DNA from: Zea mays
Lineage: Eukaryota > Streptophyta > Magnoliopsida > Poales > Poaceae
DNA length: 64,000 bases
Direction of reading: 5' to 3'
Assembly (NCBI RefSeq): GCF_902167145.1
Contig: NC_050096.1
Location: 78,240,683 to 78,304,682 of the forward strand
Position numbers and translations under genes: made by a program. This document shows positions 52,956 through 63,331 of the stretch, piece by piece. Numbering within the stretch: the first letter of the stretch is position 1; each line of letters opens with the position of its first letter. Under the pieces are notes generated by a model. It made no database searches. It was given only the letters and a program-made list of their open reading frames with translations, and was not told the DNA's origin.

Positions 52956-54062
52956 TGTCGGTACCCTGAATCAGGGGTATCCCTTACTACAGTATGAAGG
53001 CACGGTGCCCGTGCGGAAATCTCTAGCCGCGCGGTAAACAGCACCCGACCCCACCACGTGGACGACTCCAGGGGCGCCGCATGGCTAGAAAAGATGATAT
53101 ATCCCAGGATGCAATCAGTTGGACCGGACCTCCATGAGGAAGCACCGGACCCCTGTACGCATGGTCCGGGACCCCCAAGTAAGCATGTCGGGTCCCTTGG
53201 ATGGGGTCCGAACCCCTCCGAGTAAGGACCGGGCCACCCATAACAAGGTCCCAGAACAGGGGATACCCTGGCCTAAGCAAGGGTCCGGTACTGACACGTG
53301 TCTAGGCTTTATCCTGTGCGCTTGAGCTCCCCGCTCAGGCGGAGACCCGATGCTGCCACGTGGCTTGATGCCCATGACGTAAGCCAGCGGGCGGAGCCTG
53401 ACGTAAGGCCTCTGGGCCACGCGGTCTCTGCATTTATTGTGGAGAGGACGCGCCGCCTGTCCACCCTGCTGACGGGCGATGTGCCGCCTCAGCATTTATT
53501 GTGACATGTCCACTCAGCTGGCAGGCGGCTTCCAGGACATCCTGCAGGAGGCGTGCCTGTCCAGTCCATTGCCAAACAGTACGCCTGTGCTGCAAGGTGC
53601 ACTGTGGCCATCATCACTTATGCGTTGCCAGGGAAGCTTCCCCTGCACGCCAATACCACGCAGATCGCGGATGTCAGGGTGCAAAAAGATTGCTCCAAGC
53701 AACTCCAAGATTACATCCATTATATTCCTGGGCCCACGTGTCGGGGCTCAGCACCCTTGTATGCCCACCCTTGAACTATAAAAGGGGAGGCATGCAATGT
53801 TACAAGGGGACGAACACACTCCGACGAACACACAGACTCAAGCACACTTATACCTAGCTCAGTCTCACAAGTTCAAACAAGCTCAATACATTACATAGTG
53901 GAGTAGGGTGTTACACTCTGGCGGCCCGAACCACTCTAAACTCTTGCGTGTTCTTGAGTTCATCGTTCATTTACCAACAGGCAAAACACTTAATCCCCCT
54001 CCTCATCTTAGGATTAGGGCGGGTGCATTCCACCACCCGGCCAGAGATTTCCCTCTCCGACA
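52956..54062 (+). repeat. 3' LTR of Tat-like copy 1
   Basis: 1,107 bp, preceded by GCCCGGGGCCAC. TATAAAAG at 53,777-53,784. It contains the extra GC-rich segment (about 53,389-53,530) missing from the 5' LTR, with two CATTTATTGTG repeats. Confidence 0.88.
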
Positions 54063-54780
54063 CCACACTTGAAAAGTAAATAGCAAGAATCAAACTTAAT
54101 TGAGAATACATGGTTTGCCTTGTTCTTGCAATATTGCTCAAGTACCCAACTTATTTGCACTTTTGTTGCAAAACCAACCATTACCCCTCATAAAGTGTGT
54201 CATGTAAATAACAAAGACCACCTTACCTTTCTTAGAGTATAACCTAATCTCTCCTTATTAGGATAGAATCTTTGGCTAACAAAGCATTTTTTAAAGCAAC
54301 TTCACCACCATAGGCCTTGACTAGAGCATGAGTGAGCTCATTAACCTCCTTCTTGAGGGTTTCATTTTCTACCATGAGAGAGGCATCCTAAGTGAAACCA
54401 TCACTCATATGAGTTGTAGTTGTGCTGAAGGGTTAGTAGGAGCGACAACAATATAGCCATAGAATGACACATCAAGAATATCATAATTGATCCTATGCTT
54501 GTTATGTCAATAAACTCCTTTTGAGCGAGAAGAGAGAAGTGAGCTTCCTTCAACTTCTCCTGAGTATCAATAAGAGCCTCATGAGTAGTCAAATGATCCT
54601 CAACAGATTACTCAAGAGCTTTGTGCTTGTTGTGCAATTCTTTGAATTCTTCTATCTTGTTCATGAGAGAATAAGCCTTTTGCAATATCCTTGATTATCA
54701 CAAACATCCTATTAAACTGCATATGACCATTAATCTTCTTACAACCAATCGCCACTGTCCTTCCTAGGCTTGTTTTCTCT
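54063..54780 (-). pseudogene. Decayed copia gag relic, right of Tat insertion
   Basis: Minus-strand fragments: a frameshifted zinc-knuckle remnant ending LEQYCKNK (about 54,100-54,150), VENETLKKEVNELTHALVKAYGGE (about 54,300-54,390) and HEALIDTQEKLKEAHFSLLAQ (about 54,520-54,590). These are typical of the coiled-coil tail of Sirevirus-like gag. Multiple stops and shifts show old decay. Confidence 0.7.
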
Positions 54781-55129
54781 AGTTCAGCTTTTAAACACCA
54801 CAACATTTTAAAACTACTCTCCAAGTGACAAGGAGTCCATGCTTTGCGTGTTGCATTCCTTCCCATACCTTGCAATATGGCATTTCTATCATAAATTGTT
54901 GATGAAGTTGAACATGCAACTTCTTTACCCCAATGCTAGGATTTGTCTTTAAAAACCTCAGTTGCCTTATTTTCTATCCAACCTTTTGTAGCCTCATTCC
55001 ATAACACCCTGCTAGTGCTAGCATAATTATGTCCTTATAAAATAGAAACATTCTACAACAACAACAAGAAGGATTAGAACCAACCGATAAAGTAGGATTA
55101 GAATCATATTCTGGACAACTGATAATGTA
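54781..55129 (-). other. Unidentified interval
   Basis: A minus-strand frame (54,875-54,612, MQGMGRNATRKAWTPCHLES) overlaps the gag relic and may belong to it or to an unknown TE. I cannot assign it. Confidence 0.35.
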
Positions 55130-55561
55130 GGACAACCAAGTTTGTAAACATTAATAAACAATATAATGGTCACCATGAATGTAGGACAATCAAGAAGCTT
55201 CATTACATAAATCTTCCAATCACATTCTGAATCTACACATTTTGCCTTGTACCGACTTATATCACTATGCACTACAATTGTTTCCAATTCCCTTTTGACT
55301 TCATATTGTCTTAAGTAGCATAAACTCATCCTTGTCGACAAATGTGGAGCCAACTTTTATATTTGGATTGTCTCGATCATATGTTGTTTGTGCAGCAACT
55401 GCATCACCAATCATGGTAGCTCCATCGCTTGGTACAACATTAGGATCAAAATATTCTTGACCTACCTCCTTCCTTTTCTCCTTTGCTTGTTCCACTTTCT
55501 CAATCTCCTCTTTTTTAACATTGCTTTCTATAGAGTTTGGTTGCTTCTTAAAATATCTCAT
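55130..55561 (-). pseudogene. MULE transposase N-terminal remnant
   Basis: Two overlapping minus frames give NPNIKVGSTFVDKDEFML, then RQYEVKRELETIVVHSDISR and CDWKIYV. The pattern matches the N-terminal DNA-binding (MuDR-type) region of plant Mutator-like transposases: F-vG--F-----f---i--yai------v-kSd--R---kC----C-W-i. There is a frameshift near 55,320, and nothing further of a MULE is visible. Confidence 0.65.
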
Positions 55562-56216
55562 TCTTCATCTACGCTAGCTATGTCATATTTTATGAATGAC
55601 TCTAGCAATCCATTTAGATGAAGAGGTATATCATTGATACCTTTTATGTACTTACTCATAGTGCGAGGACAGGAAGGTGAAAGTGAAATGGTCTAATAAG
55701 CCATTTCTATAAGTTTTGGTGATTGAATGTCCAACGCAACGTCATGAACTAACCTAGTTGCTAAGAATATTAGTGCAGGTTCAAATTAGTAAAAATTGAA
55801 GAATTCAAGTCCAAATGAGCTAAATGGAGGCATAGAAATGCAACTATGAGTAAAATGGTAAAACTATGAGGTTTGACCACTTAGATAAGTTTCATATGCC
55901 TATTACAATGTTTCTAGCACTTGTGTTTGCACTCTAACTCCTTTTGTAGAGAAAAAAACTTTTTGGACTTAGTTTGGGCCTTAACACAAATCCTAGAGAA
56001 ACTATGAGAAAAAGGTGAGTTTCCTAGGCTTAGTCAATTTGATTATGTGCTAACAATGTTAGAAAACTCACAAGAAAGGCTGAGTCAAAAGGAACAAGTT
56101 TTCAAAGAAATGGACTTAAAGGGCTCACTAGACCGATCTAGTGGTGCACTGGACCAGTTTTCCAGAGAGCCCAAACTTGGGCCCTCGGCGGCCTGCCGCA
56201 CCGGGTCGGGTCCGTG

Positions 56217-56780
56217 TAGGGCTAGATATTGAGCCAACTCGGCTCAACTCAGCCGAGCTCGAGCTGGCTCGTTATAGTAACGAGCTAGCTTGGCTCGGTT
56301 CGTTAAGGAACCAAGCCAGAGAATGAGCTCGACTCGACTCGTTGGCGAGCTTGAGCTGGCTCGTTTAGCTCGCGGGCCACAACAAAAAACAATATACACA
56401 TATATACAACAATATAATCAATTTCTACCTAGCAATTTAACACTAGAAAAGAGTATTAATGCTCATAATTTCATATATCACATCAATTCAACACCATATT
56501 GACATAGTTCACCATATATTAGTTCATTTAATACAACTGTAGGTTTTGTTTTGCTAATAAATACTAGCGAATTCGAGCTAATGAGCTGGCTTCAGCTCGG
56601 CTCGAGCTGGCTTCAACTCGGCTCGAGCTGGCTTGTTAATAAACCGAGCTGAGATGCTAGCTCAGCTCGTGAAAAAATTGAAACGAGTCGAGTCGAGTCG
56701 AGCCGAGCTAACCACGAGTCAAGCCAAGCTAACCCCGAGTCGAGCGAGCTGACAAGATATGAGTATTTTGTCTAGCCCTA
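56217..56780. mobile_element. hAT-like MITE, 564 bp, nested in the solo LTR
   Basis: Ends TAGGGCTAGATAT and TGTCTAGCCCTA are inverted repeats. 8-bp duplications GGTCCGTG (56,209-56,216) and GGTCCATG (56,781-56,788) match at 7 of 8. The interior has two clusters of GAGCTCGAGCTGGCTCG-type repeats, mutually inverted (about 56,230-56,380 and 56,570-56,760). No coding capacity. Confidence 0.8.
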
Positions 56781-57150
56781 GGTCCATGTGCACTGGATCA
56801 CCTGTACGGGCGAACCTTGAAGTCTTGGGGATTATTTTTATAATTCACCGGACCATATGTAGTGGGGGCCCGTTGGGTCACTGGACCGCAAAGTAACAAC
56901 TACTTTCAGACTTCGCATGAGGGCCAACGAGTAGCTGACGTGGTGGATGGTTCGGAGGAGCACCGGACTGATCTAAGACCATCAGAGTTGCAAGGTGCCA
57001 GTGAGACTCCCGGGGGAGCCATTCCTGTTCCTAGTCCGGTGGTGCACCGGACCGGTCTGTTGTGCACCGGACCGGTCCGTTGTGCCAGCCAGGAGCGATT
57101 TTTTGCAGCTATTTGGAGGAAAGTGCAACAGCTATGGGCTGCCTTGGGGT

Positions 57151-57158
57151 TATAAATA
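57151..57158 (+). promoter_or_regulatory. TATA box of the solo LTR
   Basis: GGGGTTATAAATAGGCCCCC, same context as the TATA boxes of the Opie-like LTRs. Confidence 0.6.
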
Positions 57159-57894
57159 GGCCCCCATTTTGACCTCTAAGGACACCTAAGCATACCAATT
57201 CAAGAGCACATACATCACTCCTATGCATTAGTGAGACTCCTTGAAGCGATTTTAGCGTCGCCTGTTATGAGATTGTATTGTTCTTTTGTTGTGCGTTCGT
57301 TTTATGACTTTGTGGGTTGTGCTTTGCTCGTGTGTGTTCTACATCTCCCTTATGTTGTTCTAAGTTGTAACTCATTCATCTTGTGTACAGCTGCAAGATA
57401 CTCCAACTTGTGGAGATCCTTACAAGTTGATCTTTGGATCACTTGAGAGGGGTTGAGTGTAACCCTTGTCCATTGGTACACCATAATATGGAGTAGGCAA
57501 ACATTTTAAGCTTGACCGAACCACGGGATAAAAATCATTTGGTTTAAGCGTGCTTGGCCTAAAGCAATCTTGGGATGGGTGATCGACCGGGAAGTTTTCT
57601 CGGTGCGCATGAGTGAGGACAAAGTACGCACAAAAGACTCATGTTGGTATGTAGGGATGGTCTATGATCATAAAGGGCTGCCAGCCCGGGGGTGGATGGG
57701 GTGTTACATCAAGTTAAATCCACATTCTTGTGAGAGCAATCAAGTGGAAGAATCTCCCCTCCTCTTCATTTTGACTTGATCTAGTTTTGTACTAACATCT
57801 AATTAGGATCAAGTTTTGGTTAAGTTTTGATATTTCAGGCATCATCTATTCACTCCCATCTAGGTGACTATTAGAAGAAGGTAACACTGCCGAT

Positions 57895-58290
57895 GTCGAA
57901 CGCGACTGTGTCATCAATGAGGAGCATGGGGAGGTCGGTGAGCACCTTGCGCACGCGGTAGAGCTAGCCCTTGTGGACCTCCTAGTGCCCCTAGCGCAAA
58001 AGCAATGATGTCGGCGAGGCACTCCCAGCGACGCACCTGGTCAACGTCGTCGCATGGTGTTGCATACATCGAGCGCCTTAACGACGCGCTCGTGGAACAT
58101 GGCGGCACGCCTGTGCAACAAAGATGCAAAACTCCTCCTGGCACAGTATGAAGGCCTCAAGCATGCGGTGGATCCATGCGGCACAGCACCTCCTCGCTTG
58201 CCCTCTGGCGATCCTTCTCGTCGCTGGCCAGGAGCGGATCTCGTCTCTATTGCTTGGTCGAACGGGGAACGAGCAGGCCTTAAGAGTTAT
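57895..58290 (-). pseudogene. Fragment of a host ROH1/BYPASS1-like (DUF793) gene
   Basis: Minus-strand translation in shifting frames gives WIHRMLEAFILCQEEF, then FHERVVKALDVCNTM, DQVRRWECLADIIAFAL, and KVLTDLPMLLIDD. In plant ROH1 family proteins these occur in this order (bundle of helices around xxLACQEEFR, FxxRAVKALDVCNAxRDGxxQxRxW, RKALxDLxxLMxDD). The fragment covers perhaps 140 residues, lacks both ends and has frameshifts. It is likely a gene piece captured by a transposon or a broken duplicate. Identification is from remembered family motifs. Confidence 0.65.
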
Positions 58291-58780
58291 CGGGTGCACG
58301 CTCGCTAGACGCGTGAAGTGGCTCGTTGGCGATGGGGATGTGCGTGTGGTGAGCTGCTTTCATATGAGCTCGCGAGATTAAGGGGTGATTAGTTAAATTA
58401 AGGGAGGCGAGTTCGGTACAAAGAAATATAAGGGGGTTTTCAAAGTGTTGACGCGCGACGATGGTGGAACCGTGAAAACTGGTGAGTTATAGTAGTAGAG
58501 ATTACCGTTTGCCGCCAGAGGATTTTGATTTATAGTAGTAGAGATTATCGTTTGCCGCCAGAGGATTTTGGAGAGGTAAACTCAATTTAGAAGTTCAAAA
58601 ATTAATGTGTTCCAATGCTGATATGTCTTGGATACGACTTGGATGGCTCTAAATGTATGGTTGCACAAGTTGACATAAATATACGGATATGTTGACAACG
58701 AGGTCATAATACCGTTAGTATGTCTCCAGTAGATCGTGCAAAACACTACTTTATGTTATAGAGTGTATTGTTTACATATT
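58291..58780. other. Unassigned interval with 43-bp tandem duplication
   Basis: Two copies of TATAGTAGTAGAGATTACCG plus 23 more bases at 58,488-58,530 and 58,531-58,571, with one C/T difference. No genes seen. It ends with ATATT, the left target duplication of Tat-like copy 2. Confidence 0.6.
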
Positions 58781-59772
58781 TGTCAGAGAGGAAATCTCCC
58801 CGGCCGGGTGGCGGATTGCACTCGCCCTAAATCCTAAAGAGAGGAGGGGCCTAAGCGTTTTGCTTGCTACGAGACTGGTGGATCAACACACGAGAGCTCG
58901 CGAGGGTTTAGAGTGGTTCGGGCCGCCGGAGCATAATACCCTACTCCACTGTGAGATGTATTGCTTGAGGGCTTGTATGAGCTAGCGAGTCTGAGATTGT
59001 GTGTGTGTGTGTAACGTCGCATGCCTCCCCTTTTATAGCTGAAGGGGGCATGCACAAAGGGACTGGGCCCCGACATGTGGGCCCAGGTACATAAAGAATA
59101 TAGTGCTTGGATCCTTTGATATTTGTTGTCGAGAGAATCTTCTCTGCCCGAGATCTACGTATCCCAGGTGTACCGAGGAGGCTTCTTGCGGAAGAGAGGA
59201 TGAGTATAGCGTGCTGCTCAGCACAGGTGTACTGTTCACCAGCAGACCCAGCAGGCACGCTGTCCGCTAGATGACCTTGACGCCGCCTGCCAGCGGATGG
59301 GACGGGTCGCATTAAATGTTGAGGGGGCACGTCGCCTGTCAGCGCAGTGGCAGGCGGCGTGTCTTTTCTTCAATAAATGCAGGGGCTGCACGACTTCTCG
59401 TCAGGTTTGGCCCGGTGGCTTATGCCATGGGCCACAAGCAGCGGGTCTCCACCTGAGCGGGAAGTGGAGGGCAAGGCCCGCACACATGTCAGTACCGGAC
59501 CCCTGCACACACCAGGGTCCTCCTCGTTCTAGGACCCTGTTGGAGTTTGGACCTACCCGGAGGCTCCGGACTTATATGTATATAGGGGTCCGGTGTCCTT
59601 CTATGGGGGTTCGGACTTACTGAGATGTGGTGTCTCTCCTTGCCATGTGGCGCCCTTTGGCCCGCCTCACCCAGTGGGGTCAGGCGTCGTCCTCAGCGTG
59701 GCTAGGAGACGTCGCATGGGTGTGGCGTCTTCATGCTGTAGGAGAGGGTACCCTTGATTTAGGGTACCGACA
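58781..59772 (-). repeat. 3' LTR of Tat-like copy 2
   Basis: 992 bp. Minus strand TGTCGGTACCCTAAATCAAG to CTCTGACA, homologous to the copy 1 LTRs. TATAAAAG on the minus strand at 59,037-59,030 and a TG microsatellite at 58,998-59,011. Confidence 0.85.
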
Positions 59773-60379
59773 GTGGCCCCCGGTCCCGCCTCAGGGGAGG
59801 ATGCGAGCCTGCAGGTGGGACCAGAGTCTGATTGGCGGTTGGACCGCTGCTTCCGCGCGTCTGTTGCTGCAATTACTACCGGCCCGCCTATGGCCATGCC
59901 AACTCTCGTGCCTATTCCCACGGCTGACTGACCCGTGACCGTCGTACTTGACGGCACTGTTGGGCCATGCGTGGGGCTGCCTCAAGTCGCTGCACTGGTT
60001 CTGAAAAATTTACCTTTTCAGAATCCTGTGACAGTCCCGAGAAGACGTGGCATTAGCGCAAGCGGCGGTGCGGTTTCTTTGCACACGGTAACCGGTGCGC
60101 CGGTTACATGACATGTGGGCCTGGGCCCCTAAGTTGGACCGCCAGTTGCGGTGGAGCTGAGGGAGCGCACAGCCGTGGAACGGTTGTACGCTTCTTGCGT
60201 GGCGGTTCGCCTCTTTGACCGCTGGATACGGCGAAGATGAAGGGGCGCTTAATCGTGGGGCGGTTGCATGCCCCTTACGCGGCGGTTCGCCTTCCTGACC
60301 ACTGGTTGCCCCAAAATTGAAGAGGCGCGTAAAAGCAGGGCAGTCGCATGCTCCTTCTTAGGGTTAGTTTGCATGACAT
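59773..60379 (-). other. Tat-like copy 2, tandem-repeat tract beside the antisense ORF
   Basis: GCGGCGGTTCGCC-type units recur near 60,200, 60,279 and, decayed, 60,080 and 60,355. They are separated by GACCGCTGGATRCGGCGAAG-like spacers. This is the counterpart of the 52,297-52,650 array in copy 1 and again precedes the antisense ORF. Confidence 0.6.
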
Positions 60380-61201
60380 GTGGGGCCTGCCCCCCCGTGT
60401 CATAAGGTGAGATCCTTGGTGCACGCCGGGGGAGACTTCACCCGTGGCGCTTCAGGGGCGCGAGCGGGGAGATCTGCCTTTAAAAAGGGGTCGATCTCCC
60501 GGGCAGTAGTCATGCCTCGCTCCTCTTGCGACAACCGCGCCCTTTCGCCTTCCGGGCCTCCAGATGGGGTGCGCCGGTGTTCTCTGGAGGGATCCGCGTC
60601 AAGGCCATCTCTTCACTCGTGGTGGTGTCGCCGATCTTGTCTTCTTCCTGCTGCTGTTGGAGGGGTGCAACCCCATGGGAGTTGGCATCCTTCCACCACC
60701 ATTTGGCTTCAAGGATTTTCATCATGCAGCCCGGCTGCAGTCCCCCGCCGGTGGTCATCCAGAAGGATGACTACCAGCCTTGTGGTGGGGAGAAGCAAAC
60801 CGGGCTGCGGCCTCCCTCCTGCCCTTAGCTTCAAGGATGTTCATCATCTGTGCTGGGGAGGAGGGTGCGCCGAGTTGGGACCCGCCTCCACGTGGGTAGC
60901 GGCCCGCTTCTTCCCTCAGTGTTCGGGGGAGAAGGGCGTTCGCCGTCTGTGGCGCTGTCAGCTGCAGCGTGTCTGGCTCCCCGGCCTGGGTAGCTCTGGT
61001 GCCGCCTCCGGCGCCGCCTCCTACCGCTGGGGCGGAGCGTGGCTGCCCATCCACCGCACGGGCGACGGTCGCACCGTGCGCGGGTTGGCCACATCCACGG
61101 CTTCTCCTGCGGTACCAGTCGTACTGGGAGGTCGTACAAGACGTCATACACCGTGCGGGTGGGGGCGGCGTTCTTGGATGGTCTTGTCCTCACTCCCGTA
61201 G
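60380..61201 (+). CDS. Antisense ORF of Tat-like copy 2 (aORF, function unknown)
   Basis: 273 residues on the strand opposite this element's gag. Similar in order to the copy 1 ORF: GGDFTRG, SAFKKGSISRA, RALSPSGPP, WWCRRSC, LSFKDVHHLCWGGGCAELG, FFPQCSGEKG, and terminal SWMVLSSLP. Differences include in-frame insertions, for example a second LQGFSSC-type repeat around residues 110-130. No known domain. Retention of a long frame in two diverged copies is the main support that it is or was coding. Confidence 0.5.
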   Translation: MGPAPPCHKVRSLVHAGGDFTRGASGARAGRSAFKKGSISRAVVMPRSSCDNRALSPSGPPDGVRRCSLEGSASRPSLHSWWCRRSCLLPAAVGGVQPHGSWHPSTTIWLQGFSSCSPAAVPRRWSSRRMTTSLVVGRSKPGCGLPPALSFKDVHHLCWGGGCAELGPASTWVAARFFPQCSGEKGVRRLWRCQLQRVWLPGLGSSGAASGAASYRWGGAWLPIHRTGDGRTVRGLATSTASPAVPVVLGGRTRRHTPCGWGRRSWMVLSSLP

Positions 61202-62959
61202 TGAGGACGGGAGCGAATACCTCTTCGTGCGAGCTGGCGCGGCCGCCGTTCGCTGGTATGGTACTGGTGCGCAGGTGGCCGCTGTCGTCGGTGTTGAGGT
61301 GGTCGTCGCCGCTGGTGAGGCTCCCCACTGCAGAGGTGGTTGCCTCCACCGGCGAGACTGTTAGTGCCACCTGCTGCCGGACCTCCGGCTCTTTGGCTTT
61401 AATGGCTTGTTGTCGTCCCCCGTAGGGAGACGGGGGCGAGGTCCTTCCTGCATCGGCGCACATGCCGGGATGATTGCTGCTGCTGGCGAGTCATCGGTGC
61501 AGAGGCGGCCGTCGCCGTTGGTGCTGATGCGGTTGCCTCTGGTGGCGAGCCGCTTGGAGTTTGTTATCCTGTGGCCCTTCTGGTGTGGAGGTAGTTCATT
61601 CCTGTAGAAATGGAGCTAGGGTCCCGCTTGTAAGGGAATGTAATGACATTTGCTTGAGAGCAAAATGTAATAACATATGTATGCAGGATTTTAGCCTGGG
61701 AAGCCTAGTTGCGCGTCTGAACCTCCTAGATGGTGGCTTCAAGTACTAAGACACCTGCCGCAGGGCGGTGGAGTATGCAGGCTCACGGTACGGGATCAGG
61801 TTGAGTGGCTACATGGCTTCCGGACACCCCCAGGAGACAAGTGCATGTTCTTCAAAACCGGACCACCAGTTCGTTGGACGCACAGGACTATAGTTTTAAA
61901 TACTAGGACACCTGTCATGGAGTGGTGGAGTGTGCAGGGTTTTGGGTACGGGACCAGGCTAACCGGCCACACAGGCTCCCGACCACCCTATGGAACGGGC
62001 ATCCGTTCCTTAGAACCGGCCCCCAGGCCTTCCCCTATTTTTGTAAAGTAATAGATATTATCTATTAAGCAGTATTTAACACTTATCTGTGTGTTGCTCG
62101 ATCCTGTTGTTAACTTCCCTTGGTACCTGGCCCCCCCCGCCTGGGGTGCAGGCTCGATGTGTCGAGGCTGGACACCAGCGTGTATAAAAGAGTTGTCAAC
62201 GGCCTTCGGGAAGCAGCCTCACCGAGACCTGGATCTGTATACAGCTTTAGCTAAAGAGCGTTAGTGATACACCCGTAGACCTCGTCATCTGGCATTTTTC
62301 ATCCTTTGATACATGCTCGGGATTTGCAGTGTTTTGGCTAGGGGAAGCAAGTTGTGTGTCCGGACCCCCTGGATGGTGGTTCTAGATACTAGGACGCCTG
62401 TCACAGAGTGGTGGAACATGCAGGCCCACGGTACGGGACCAGGCTGAGCGGCTACATGGTTCCGGACCACCCCAGGAGACAAGCGTCTCTTCTCTAGTTC
62501 TGGACCCCAAGTTGTCGGACCCACAGGACTTATAGCTCTAAGTACTAGGGCGCTCGTCACGGAGTGGAGTGTGCAGGGTTATGGGTACGGAACCAGGCTA
62601 ACCGGCCGCACAGGCTCCGAACCACCCCATGGAACGAGCACTCGTTCCTCAGAGCCGGCCCCCAGGCTATCGGGTCCCCCTGCTTTCGCATAGAGGTCCT
62701 AAACTGCAACCCTGGCTGTTCAATCCAGATGTCATTATGCCTGGTGGGATGGGAGCTGGGCGGGTGGGTTATATAAAACACAATCAGAAACTGCAGGGTG
62801 AGACCGTGGAGCAGTAGGATATTGCTATCATAGAGGCATATCTTGAGAGGGTAGTTTTCCTTTATAGCTAATCATGCATGGGTGCGGGCCAATAGGCCGG
62901 GTTTATGGGGGCAGACCCCACCGGGTTGGCGTACCCATATGCACTACCTAGTTACAAAA
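61202..62959 (-). other. Tat-like copy 2, 3' noncoding region with a ~300-bp duplication
   Basis: Homologous in reverse to 45,121-45,359 and 50,869-51,551. About 61,745-62,040 and 62,388-62,680 are diverged copies of one segment, with anchors GGTACGGGAYCAGGYTGAG, CCAGGAGACAAG, GGCTAACCGGCC and GAACGRGCA. Decayed 36-bp minisatellite near 61,250-61,540. No gene seen. Confidence 0.65.
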
Positions 62960-63331
62960 GGGAAAAACTTCGACCCCTCAGACTTGCTCTATAGATAAAA
63001 CTTACAGAGATATTTTGACACTGGGGGAGGCATTCCTTCGGTCGTAGCTAGACAGTTGCCCTTGGGTCGGGGTACTCCCATTACCATCAAGGGTCCTTCC
63101 CAGCTGGGGGAGTGTTACGGAGCCCTAATTTGGTATGGTACTCTTGTAAGATTAGGTCCCGACCCTGGGTTCCCATCTACATTTGACGAAGGAGGCCCCG
63201 CCTTTGGCTGTGGTCATTCCTGGATGAACCTGTCAGAAAGCTGGACCCGTGGGGAATCCAGATGGGTTTCCGGAGGAAGGCAGGCTTTAGCTCCGTAGGC
63301 CGGGGGACATGGGGTCCCACCGGTGGTCCGC
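62960..63331 (-). pseudogene. Integrase C-terminal scrap, Tat-like copy 2
   Basis: Reverse complement of this stretch aligns along its length with 44,753-45,120 of copy 1, including GGGAACCCAGGGTCGGGACC at both second deletion junctions. Stops and shifts throughout. Confidence 0.65.

Larger units (their letters stand above)
42175..54062 (+). mobile_element. Ty3/gypsy, Tat-lineage-like, non-autonomous deletion derivative (copy 1)
   Basis: LTRs 42,175-43,144 and 52,956-54,062. The PBS begins TGGCGCGCCAGGTAGGGG at 43,147. Perfect CCACA duplications at 42,170-42,174 and 54,063-54,067. It encodes gag (43,202-44,752) followed at once by a scrap of the integrase C-terminus (44,753-45,120). Protease, reverse transcriptase, RNase H and most integrase are absent. 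A long 3' region carries an antisense ORF (52,322-51,552), a feature of Tat elements such as Grande. The LTRs differ by roughly 4% plus a 137-bp length difference near 42,605, so the element is older than its Reina passenger. Lineage is inferred from gag, PBS and antisense ORF. Confidence 0.85.
55678..57873 (+). repeat. Solo LTR of an old Sirevirus
   Basis: Begins TGAAAGTGAAATGG and ends CATCTAGGTGACTATTA, matching the LTR start and end of the two complete Sireviruses here with many substitutions. It is not followed by a PBS. GAAGG precedes it and GAAGA follows. TATAAATA at 57,151 and CACCGGACCGGTC-type palindromes near 57,047 fit. It is 2,196 bp including a 564-bp MITE. Confidence 0.8.
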
